From NCBI GenBank assembly GCA_964396845.1, contig CAYNGH010000170.1, positions 1 to 6,995 of the forward strand: DNA of 6,995 bases, written 5' to 3'. This DNA comes from CAYNGH01 sp964396845 (lineage in GTDB: Bacteria > Vulcanimicrobiota > JAJTBE01 > CAYNGH01). Below, piece after piece: positions 1 through 6,093 of this stretch (position 1 is the first letter of the stretch; every line of letters begins with the position of its first letter). The notes under the pieces are model-generated. The model did not search any database. It was given only the letters and a program-made list of their open reading frames with translations, and was not told where the DNA came from. A program made the position numbers and the translations under genes.

Positions 1-324
1 CTGCCCTGGCAGGAGTTGTGTGTATTGTTGGTGTCCATGGCATTAGGGCTGGCGGTGATATTCGGATTTTCAGTTCTGGTGCTCATCCGCCTGCTTTACT
101 GCCGTATGAGAATGGATGCAGACATGGCTTCCCGTTTTTCCATAATTGTAGGGATCATTCTGTCTTTTCTCTGGTTTTTATATTTATTCGGCCAGGTATT
201 TGACACCACCATCGCCATCATCATGGTGACTCTGACAGTCCTTGCGGGGATTGTCATGACCCTCAGGGGAAGCGGAGGAAAAAACCCCCGGGATGAAGAG
301 GACATGGACAATTATCAGTATTAA
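1..324 (+). CDS. Small three-helix membrane protein, start uncertain or outside the window
   Basis: The reading frame is open from the first base, so this is either the C-terminal part of a longer protein or a small protein starting near the edge. Possible in-window starts are TTG at 16, 25 or 28, GTG at 31 and ATG at 37; the AGGAG at 11-15 is spaced suitably for the TTG at 25 or 28. Three hydrophobic stretches are visible: roughly bases 28-95 (ending IRLLYC, followed by the basic RMR), 130-195 (FSIIVGIILSFLWFLYLFG) and 202-265 (TTIAIIMVTLTVLAGIVMT). A short charged tail with a run of acidic residues and a tyrosine-rich end (DNYQY) follows. I do not recognise a family. The gene ends 29 bases before a large tubulin-like gene on the same strand, with no terminator between, so the two are probably co-transcribed. 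It could be a membrane anchor or partner for that protein, but this is inference from position only. Confidence 0.6.
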   Translation: MPWQELCVLLVSMALGLAVIFGFSVLVLIRLLYCRMRMDADMASRFSIIVGIILSFLWFLYLFGQVFDTTIAIIMVTLTVLAGIVMTLRGSGGKNPRDEEDMDNYQY

Positions 325-339
325 TTCTATATAACAGTC

Positions 340-346
340 AGGAGGG
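340..346 (+). promoter_or_regulatory. Strong ribosome binding site of the tubulin-like gene
   Basis: AGGAGGG lies 7 bases before the ATG at 354. It is a near-perfect Shine-Dalgarno match and supports that start codon, which also places the N-terminal nucleotide-binding strand about 18 residues into the protein, as expected for a tubulin-type fold. Confidence 0.8.
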
Positions 347-353
347 CAACAAG

Positions 354-3329
354 ATGGACGCAACATCCGATGCAAAGGTTGGCAAGCTGAGGCCCATCCG
401 TCCCAGCATTATTATCGGCCTGGGAGGGACCGGCCAGAGAATAGCCCTGGAGGTGCGCCGTCGCATCATTTCCGAGTACGGCGAGCTGGACCGCCTCCCC
501 ATTGTCAAGTTTCTTGTGCTGGATACCGACATCGAAAAACCCATCATTCCAGGCATCGACGAGGACACCCTCCGGAAAATCCAGCTCTCCCCGTCGGAAT
601 TCATCCACGCAAAGGTGACGGGAACCCAGAAGCTCAAATCGGAGTTGCGGTCATATCCCCATCTTGCCGACTGGGTTGACAAGGCCATACTGGAGCGGGG
701 GGATGTGACAGTGGGGGCAAAGGGAATTCGGGCCATAGGCCGGCTGGCGTATTTTCTGAATTTCGGCACCATCAAGAAAGCCTTCCTGTCCCTGGTATCC
801 CAGGTGACGGATCAGCCCAACCTCCGCTATATGGCGGAAAACCACGGAGTTCAGGTAGCCACGGGAATAAACATCTTCATGGTCACCTCGGTATGCGGAG
901 GCACCGGTTCTGGGATGTTTTTGGACCTGGCCTTTACCATCAAGGACCTGATGGCAGGGGTGGAGCACAACCGCATCGGTTATCTTGTTCTGCCGGGAAT
1001 ATTCGGCACCGATATGGCCAAGGCTGCGGGATATGCCGCCATGCGGGAGCTGAATCATTATCAGATGGACAGGGAGTTTGAAGCCAACTGGGAAAATGAG
1101 AACCGCCCCAGAGTTCTTCCCCCGCCTCCCTTCGATTTCTGTTATCTGGTGAACAACTCCAACGGCAAGGTGAATTTCCAGCAGAAGGAACACCTCTTTG
1201 AGATGACCGCTCACAACATATTCCTGGAATTCGCCCACGAATTCGGCCAGTATAAGGCATCCCTCAAAGACAATGTTCAGGCCGCCGCGGTGGGAGTTGA
1301 CAAACTGGGGTGTCCCCTCAACTACATAAGCCTGGGGCTTTCCACCATCCGGTTTCCCCGGGAGCGGATCATATCTGCCTGTTCTTACCGGCTGGCGGGG
1401 GAAGTGGTGGAATTCTGGATGCGGGAGCGGAAATCCGCAGAGAGGATGGATGAATACCTGGATCATTTCCTGGAATACAACAAGCTTTACATGGACATCG
1501 ATTCCGCCCGGAAGAACCAGCTCAAGGACGAGATGATGAAGCTTTCCGGCGGTAGCAACTACTACGCCCAGATTGACGAGCAGATGACTGCCATCTACCG
1601 GGGCATCCAGAAGCAGAATTATGATCGTTACCATCTTTTCATCGAGCGTCGGGAAGAAGAGCTGATGAAAAAGTTTTATGAAGGGGACAAGGATCCCGAA
1701 AGGTGGGGGGAGTATTTTCGGGCAATCTACAAAAACCGGCAGGAAAAGAAAAACCTCACCGAGGAGCTTCTCACCGACACCATTTCCCGGATGATCCAGT
1801 CGGATCGGGAAGGGATAGATTATGCCAAGTCCTTTGTGGAAGCCCTGGAAAACCGGATGAACCGTTACAACGAATATGCCAGGTCCAAGTTTGACGAGCT
1901 TTCAAAGGCGGAATCCTCCATCGACAAGGCCAAGGTGAACGAGATTGAGAAGCTGAAGACCTACGTTAACAAGTTTGTGTTTGACAAGAAGAAGGTGATG
2001 CTGGATCAGGTTGACCGGGTCACCAACGCCCGCTCCGGGAAGATGGCCATCTACTTTAAACGCCGTCTGGACAAGAAGGTTCTGGAGATGATCATATCCT
2101 TCACCGGGGATATGGTGGAATACTGCCGTTATCTCCTCCGGGAGATTGATTTGTTCCGGAGCAAGCTGGGGCGGATCCATAAATCCCTGGTGGACGGGCA
2201 GAAGGCGTTATCTGTGGATACCACCGGCCTTGATGTTTACAGCCTCACCTTGTATGAAGCCGGCGATGTGGATCGGTATTACGACGAACTCATCAGGAGC
2301 CGGGATGTGGAGATGGACAGAAACACCGTTGCCATGGTGGGGCAATCTGCCCTGAAGGATCTTGGTGTGCCGGCCCTTTTTGACCTTCGAAGCGACGACC
2401 ACGCCGACAGGAAGATAAAAGACTCGTTGATCCGTCACGGCAGACCCGCCTTTGATCCCATCAACGATGTGTCAGTGGCCCGGAAGTTCTTTGAAAAATA
2501 CCCCTCGGAACAGGCCCAGATGATGCATCTTCGCAACATATTCGCCTCGTCGGAGGTGTTCATCAACTTCCGTCATGTGCCGGACTTCTCCCGGATGCCT
2601 AATTCCAAGGTTTCTTTGATTGGGGTATTCGAAGGAAGACAGCCCTCAACCCCGGAGTTCATGGATCTGCTCCCCTTGCTGGAGCGATCCTGCACCGAGG
2701 CGGATCAACTCCGAGGGATTCAGCCCATCCGCCACCGGGACGAGATCCTCTTCACCACCGAGGAGGGAGCCTTTCCTCTGCGGATGATAAACGAGATGGA
2801 CGACTGGGAAGCCAAGTATGACAAGTTCAGCCAGGGCTACCAGAACCCCCTTCATCTGCGTAAAGACGACCGGGATTTCCTGGTGGAAATCATCCTGCCC
2901 ACGGAAAGCGAACAGCGAAAGGCAAAAATCGGCATATACGGCGGACTGGCTCTGGGACTTCTTCGCACAGATCCCGACGACCCCGATTATGTGGTTTACA
3001 CTTATCGGGATCCTTCCACAGGCTTTATGGAAAACAAACCCATGGGGCGGGTCAACGAGGAAGAACGGATGATTGATGCCCTGCTTCACCGGTTCAACCG
3101 GGAACTGCGGGATATAATCTATTCCGGAGTAGATCGGAAACTTTCAGAAGCCCGGACAAAAGAAGAAAAAGAAAAAGTCTGGCGGGCCATCAACGATTAC
3201 CGGGAGGATTACTTCTCCCGCCGGGATCGGGATTTTCTCTACAAGAAGAATATCCCGGATCTGTTCAAGGGACTCATCGAGGAATACCGCCTGTTTGATC
3301 CTTCCTTTGTGGAGGGAGAAACAGTATAA
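354..3329 (+). CDS. Large tubulin/FtsZ-like GTPase (Tubulin_2 type)
   Basis: This 991-residue protein has a tubulin-type nucleotide-binding core at its N-terminus. Visible elements are the first strand and glycine loop SIIIGLGGTGQR (residues 18-29), the strand ending LDTD (56-59), the GAKGIRAIGR segment (121-130), the tubulin signature loop GGTGSG (182-187, bases 897-914), and a strand FCYLVNNSN (262-270) in the position of the guanine-contacting T6 region. The motif STIRFPRERI follows near residue 330. About residues 355-620 are highly charged and probably helical or coiled coil. Residues 620-991 are a further domain region I cannot name, containing DEILFTTEEGAFPLRMI. FtsZ is usually 350-400 residues and tubulin about 450, so this belongs with the large bacterial tubulin-like proteins (Pfam Tubulin_2), not with division FtsZ or plasmid TubZ. 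Related FtsZ-like families have been proposed from genome context to act in membrane remodelling; the function here is not demonstrated. I find no clear NxDxxD catalytic T7 motif. A membrane protein gene precedes it and a cupin gene follows in the same direction. Confidence 0.85.
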   Translation: MDATSDAKVGKLRPIRPSIIIGLGGTGQRIALEVRRRIISEYGELDRLPIVKFLVLDTDIEKPIIPGIDEDTLRKIQLSPSEFIHAKVTGTQKLKSELRSYPHLADWVDKAILERGDVTVGAKGIRAIGRLAYFLNFGTIKKAFLSLVSQVTDQPNLRYMAENHGVQVATGINIFMVTSVCGGTGSGMFLDLAFTIKDLMAGVEHNRIGYLVLPGIFGTDMAKAAGYAAMRELNHYQMDREFEANWENENRPRVLPPPPFDFCYLVNNSNGKVNFQQKEHLFEMTAHNIFLEFAHEFGQYKASLKDNVQAAAVGVDKLGCPLNYISLGLSTIRFPRERIISACSYRLAGEVVEFWMRERKSAERMDEYLDHFLEYNKLYMDIDSARKNQLKDEMMKLSGGSNYYAQIDEQMTAIYRGIQKQNYDRYHLFIERREEELMKKFYEGDKDPERWGEYFRAIYKNRQEKKNLTEELLTDTISRMIQSDREGIDYAKSFVEALENRMNRYNEYARSKFDELSKAESSIDKAKVNEIEKLKTYVNKFVFDKKKVMLDQVDRVTNARSGKMAIYFKRRLDKKVLEMIISFTGDMVEYCRYLLREIDLFRSKLGRIHKSLVDGQKALSVDTTGLDVYSLTLYEAGDVDRYYDELIRSRDVEMDRNTVAMVGQSALKDLGVPALFDLRSDDHADRKIKDSLIRHGRPAFDPINDVSVARKFFEKYPSEQAQMMHLRNIFASSEVFINFRHVPDFSRMPNSKVSLIGVFEGRQPSTPEFMDLLPLLERSCTEADQLRGIQPIRHRDEILFTTEEGAFPLRMINEMDDWEAKYDKFSQGYQNPLHLRKDDRDFLVEIILPTESEQRKAKIGIYGGLALGLLRTDPDDPDYVVYTYRDPSTGFMENKPMGRVNEEERMIDALLHRFNRELRDIIYSGVDRKLSEARTKEEKEKVWRAINDYREDYFSRRDRDFLYKKNIPDLFKGLIEEYRLFDPSFVEGETV

Positions 3330-3365
3330 TAACCGCAGAAATATAAAACTCAGGGAGGCCAGGGA

Positions 3366-3905
3366 ATGAGGGAAGACAGCAATGGGGTGATTACCGCCCA
3401 GTGGCTTATTGACAATTTAAAACTGAAACCTCTCCCCCGGGAGGGGGGTTATTACCGGGAAACCTATAAAAACCGTGGCGAGATCCCCGGGGACGCTCTT
3501 CCCGCCCGTTATGGAGGGGCCAGAAGCTTTTCCACGGCAATATATTATCTCCTCACTCCTGATACCTGTTCAGCTATCCACCGGGTTCGTTCCGATGAGA
3601 TTTTTCATTTTTACCTGGGGGATCCGGTAACCATGCTTCTTCTTTATATGGACTCCTCCAGCGAGGTTGTTACATTAGGCAACCGCCCCCACCTGGGACA
3701 GCATCCCCAGTATATGGTTCCCCGGGGCGTGTGGCAGGGGTGCATATTGTCGCCGGGAGGACGTTTTGCCCTGATGGGAACAACTGTAGCGCCGGGATTT
3801 GAATTTGACGACTACGAACACGGATGCCGGGAAGAACTGCTGAGGACTTATCCCCATCAGGAGGATCTGGTAAACAGACTCCTGAAACAACAGGAATCTC
3901 AATGA
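3366..3905 (+). CDS. Cupin superfamily protein, DUF985 (Cupin_5) type
   Basis: This 179-residue protein matches the DUF985 cupin family in length and motifs. Seen are the N-terminal helix AQWLIDNLKLKPLPREGGYYRETY-like region (residues 11-34), the first cupin motif with likely metal ligands His72, Glu78 and His81 (IHRVRSDEIFHFYLGD), the PRGVWQGC segment (119-126), and the typical C-terminal VAPGFEFDDYE (141-151). Cupins of this type form a small beta barrel. The family's biochemical role is poorly defined; sugar-binding or epimerase-like functions have been suggested for relatives, and none is claimed here. The ATG at 3366 follows GGGAGG (3353-3358) by 7 bases. The 36-base gap to the upstream tubulin-like gene lacks a terminator, so the gene probably lies at the end of that operon. 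There is no signal peptide, so it should be cytoplasmic. Confidence 0.85.
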   Translation: MREDSNGVITAQWLIDNLKLKPLPREGGYYRETYKNRGEIPGDALPARYGGARSFSTAIYYLLTPDTCSAIHRVRSDEIFHFYLGDPVTMLLLYMDSSSEVVTLGNRPHLGQHPQYMVPRGVWQGCILSPGGRFALMGTTVAPGFEFDDYEHGCREELLRTYPHQEDLVNRLLKQQESQ

Positions 3906-4074
3906 AAGAGCCGGGTCATCACTGCAAGATCAACTGGATAGCCTGATAAGGAAGGTATATCCGATAAAAGGCAGAATAGTGAGTGTAAATTTTCGATAAT
4001 TATTGTATATCACACCTCTTGAGCCGATGGCCGGCAGATGTGAGAGCATATTCAAGACAGAAGGGTGAAAGGGT
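3906..4074 (+). promoter_or_regulatory. Intergenic leader of the etfBA operon, probable promoter region
   Basis: This 169-base gap holds no gene. Its middle part (about 3975-4012) is clearly more AT-rich than the flanking coding sequence and contains -10-like hexamers (GATAAT at 3995-4000, GTATAT at 4005-4010), but no convincing -35 box lies at the right distance. A weak imperfect hairpin is possible between GGATA..CCT (3936-3944) and AGG..TATCC (3953-3962); it is not followed by a T run, so it is not a good terminator for the cupin gene. AAGGGTG (4061-4067) lies 7 bases before the etfB ATG and is its ribosome binding site. The promoter assignment is inference from position and base composition. 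Confidence 0.35.
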
Positions 4075-4902
4075 ATGAACTACGTGGTTTTGGTAAAGCA
4101 GGTCCCCAATCCTGAAAAAAAAGTGGGAATGAAAGAAGATGGAACCGTTGACCGGGAAAAATCCGAACCCATAATGAATCCCTATGATGCCAACGCCCTG
4201 GAAGCTGCCCTGCAACTCAAAAACAAATACGGCGGCAAGGTGATGGTGGTTTCCATGGGGCCTCCCAAGGCGGAAGAAGCCATCCGGGAAGCCATTGCCA
4301 TGGGAGCTGATGACGGAATCCTCATATGCGACAAGCGGGTTGCCGGATCCGACACCTACGCCACGGCCAATGCCCTGGCCAGAGCCATAGAAAAAATCGG
4401 CGATTACAGCATTATCCTTTGCGGGATGCAGGCTGTTGACGGCGACACAGCTCAGGTAGGCCCTCAGGTGGCGGAAAGGCTCAACGTGCCTCAGGTGACT
4501 TATGCCGAGGAGATTGAAATCGGCCAGGATAAGACTGTCCGGGTGCGCCGGATCATCGAGGGGGGACACGAGGTGTTCCGCACTGATTATTCCGTGGAGA
4601 AAAAGCCTCTCCTCATCACCATCACCAGCACTGCCAACAAACCCCGGCTCCCATCCCTGATGAAGATGATGAAGGCCAAAAAGAAGCAGATAACCAAGTG
4701 GGAGCTTTGCGACATAGAGCCTTGCCGGGATAACGACTGCTGTTACGGATTGAAGGGTTCCCCCACAAGGGTCAAGAAGATTCAGCGGATTCAGTCCAAT
4801 CGGGATGCCTGCAAGGTGGCTCCCGGGGACACTCCCGAAGAGAAGGTGGAGTGGTTGCTTGGCACTCTTGATTCAAAAGATATCCATATAAAATTTTCCT
4901 AA
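4075..4902 (+). CDS. etfB: Electron transfer flavoprotein, beta subunit
   Basis: This 275-residue protein is the beta subunit of an electron transfer flavoprotein, a cytoplasmic FAD-containing heterodimer that passes electrons between flavin dehydrogenases and other carriers. Family features seen are the start MNYVVLVKQVPNPEKK, the segment IMNPYDANALEAALQLK (33-49), SMGPPKAEEAIREAIAMGAD (60-79), the nucleotide-binding segment CGMQAVDGDTAQVGPQVAE (116-134), the partner-recognition loop region NKPRLPSLMKMMKAKKK (188-204), and GLKGSPTRVKK (225-235). The DGDTAQVGP form resembles ETFs of anaerobes, including bifurcating ones such as that of Acidaminococcus, and differs from the mitochondrial type. 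It is therefore likely to bind FAD in the beta subunit, but bifurcation is inference. Oddly, Cys212, Cys217, Cys222 and Cys223 cluster between the recognition loop and GLKGSPT, with Cys246 nearby. The gene precedes etfA by 11 bases, and the start is supported by AAGGGTG at 4061-4067. Confidence 0.95.
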   Translation: MNYVVLVKQVPNPEKKVGMKEDGTVDREKSEPIMNPYDANALEAALQLKNKYGGKVMVVSMGPPKAEEAIREAIAMGADDGILICDKRVAGSDTYATANALARAIEKIGDYSIILCGMQAVDGDTAQVGPQVAERLNVPQVTYAEEIEIGQDKTVRVRRIIEGGHEVFRTDYSVEKKPLLITITSTANKPRLPSLMKMMKAKKKQITKWELCDIEPCRDNDCCYGLKGSPTRVKKIQRIQSNRDACKVAPGDTPEEKVEWLLGTLDSKDIHIKFS

Positions 4903-4908
4903 GGTGAT
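4901..4908 (+). promoter_or_regulatory. Ribosome binding site of etfA overlapping the etfB stop codon
   Basis: AAGGTGAT begins inside the TAA stop of etfB (4900-4902) and lies 5 bases before the ATG at 4914. Ribosomes ending on etfB would cover this site, so the two subunits are probably translationally coupled, which suits a 1:1 heterodimer. The coupling is inferred from spacing. Confidence 0.7.
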
Positions 4909-4913
4909 TAAAA

Positions 4914-5972
4914 ATGTCTGAAATAACTCAAGGAAACAATAAAAACGGTCACACCGGTGTAATGGTGGTGGCGGAGCATTTCCAGGGAATCATTTCTCCC
5001 GGCACTCTTCAGCTTCTGGGCAAGGGCCGGGAGCTGGCGGATCAATTGAATGCGGGGCTTTCCACAGCGGTTCTGGGAGATGACCCGGCCCGGCTGGAGG
5101 ATTATGCCCGGATTCTCATCCAGCATGGCGCCGATGAAGTTCATATCATCCAACATGACGAACTGAAGCATTTCCGCACCTTGCCCTATACAAAAGGAGT
5201 GACCCGGCTGATCCAGAATGTGAAGCCGGAAATAGTCCTGTTTTGCGCAACCACCGTGGGACGGGATCTGGCCCCCAGGGTTGCGGCCCGGCTGAAGACC
5301 GGCCTGACTGCGGACTGCACCAGTCTTTTCATAGATGATTTTGAAGATAAGCTGAATAAAACTGTTCATGAGAAAATCCTCTATCAGGTTCGGCCTGCTT
5401 TCGGTGGAGATGTGCTGGCAACCATTGTCAGCCCCTGCCATTTCCCCCAGATGGCCACGGTGCGCCGGGATGTTTTCGACCTGCCCCAATGCCAACCCCA
5501 GCGTCAGGGAGAAACCCGAACCTTTTCCGTTGACTTTGACGAAACCGATCTGGATCTTGTCATCGAGGAGATTTCTGTAAAACCCCGCAAAACTGTTGAT
5601 TTGAAGAAATCCCGCCTTATTGTCAGCGGTGGACGGGGACTCTCCAAAGACCCTGAGAAAGGCTTCAAGCTGTTGGATGAGCTGGCTCAGGCTCTGGGAG
5701 GTAATGTGGGAGCTTCCCGGGGTGCCGTTGACAGGGGTTGGATTGATCACGCCCAGCAGGTGGGGCAGACAGGGCAGACGGTGAAGCCCGATGTCTATAT
5801 CGCCTGCGGTATTTCCGGCGCGGTTCAGCATCTGGCAGGAATGATGGATGCCAAGACCATCATCGCCATCAACAACGATCCTTCCGCCTCAATCTTCAAA
5901 CATGCCGATTACGGCATCGTGGGGGACGTATTTGAAATCATCCCCAAAATGATAGCCAAAGCCAAGGGCTGA
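4914..5972 (+). CDS. etfA: Electron transfer flavoprotein, alpha subunit
   Basis: This 352-residue protein is the alpha subunit pairing with EtfB. The N-terminal half (about residues 14-190) is the pyrophosphatase-like alpha/beta domain, with PEIVLFCATTVGRDLAPRVA (105-124) and GLTADC (130-135). The C-terminal half is the FAD-binding domain with all usual motifs: SGGRG (238-242), GASRGAVDRGW (266-276), QVGQTGQTVKP (282-292), ACGISGAVQHLAGM (297-310, with the conserved His306 expected near the flavin ring) and INNDPSASIFKHADYGIVGD (319-338). No key residue appears missing. There is no N-terminal ferredoxin-like cysteine domain, which some anaerobe EtfA proteins carry. The first dozen residues are polar and variable (MSEITQGNNKNGH). 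The gene is last in the etfBA unit, followed by a hairpin terminator about 57 bases on. No dehydrogenase, ferredoxin or quinone oxidoreductase gene follows, so its physiological partner is encoded elsewhere. Confidence 0.95.
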   Translation: MSEITQGNNKNGHTGVMVVAEHFQGIISPGTLQLLGKGRELADQLNAGLSTAVLGDDPARLEDYARILIQHGADEVHIIQHDELKHFRTLPYTKGVTRLIQNVKPEIVLFCATTVGRDLAPRVAARLKTGLTADCTSLFIDDFEDKLNKTVHEKILYQVRPAFGGDVLATIVSPCHFPQMATVRRDVFDLPQCQPQRQGETRTFSVDFDETDLDLVIEEISVKPRKTVDLKKSRLIVSGGRGLSKDPEKGFKLLDELAQALGGNVGASRGAVDRGWIDHAQQVGQTGQTVKPDVYIACGISGAVQHLAGMMDAKTIIAINNDPSASIFKHADYGIVGDVFEIIPKMIAKAKG

Positions 5973-6028
5973 TTATTGTCCCTGACACTTATCGAGCCTG
6001 AGTGATGGTAATATTGTAATAATTAAAG

Positions 6029-6060
6029 AGGGGCCTGCACTTAAATGCAAGCCCCTTTTA
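6029..6060 (+). terminator. Rho-independent terminator after etfA, possibly bidirectional
   Basis: The stem pairs AGGGGC (6029-6034) with GCCCCT (6051-6056) and TGCA (6036-6039) with TGCA (6046-6049), separated by one C/A mismatch, with a six-base loop (6040-6045). A T-rich run TTTTATTTAT follows on the + strand. On the - strand the hairpin is followed by TCTTTAATT, a weaker T run, so it may also stop transcription of the convergent gene ending at 6094. Confidence 0.85.
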
Positions 6061-6093
6061 TTTATCTTATTCCCTATCGATGAAGGCTGTTGA

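Noticed and set aside
1..12. Inverted repeat CTGCC-CT-GGCAG at the window edge
   Set aside because: It is only five base pairs with a two-base centre inside an open reading frame, and nothing supports a regulatory role.
651..1634. Long open frame on the minus strand inside the tubulin-like gene (327 codons)
   Set aside because: It is antisense to a gene with clear tubulin motifs, its translation shows no family features, and it has no good ribosome binding site. It reflects codon bias of the sense gene.
3902..3946. Short frame of 14 codons starting with an ATGA overlap at the cupin stop
   Set aside because: It is too short, its product MKEPGHHCKINWIA matches nothing I know, and an ATG overlapping TGA is common by chance.
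3995..4010. GATAAT and GTATAT as a defined sigma-70 promoter
   Set aside because: No convincing TTGACA-like -35 box lies 16-18 bases upstream of either, so only a general promoter region is reported.
4908..5831. Long open frame on the minus strand inside etfA (307 codons)
   Set aside because: The sense strand encodes a complete, well-conserved EtfA. The antisense translation has no recognisable motif.
354..5972. Frequent CCGGGA/CGGGAT words throughout the + strand genes
   Set aside because: These are explained by use of CGG for arginine next to Glu or Asp codons in Arg/Asp/Glu-rich proteins; they are not spaced like a repeat family.
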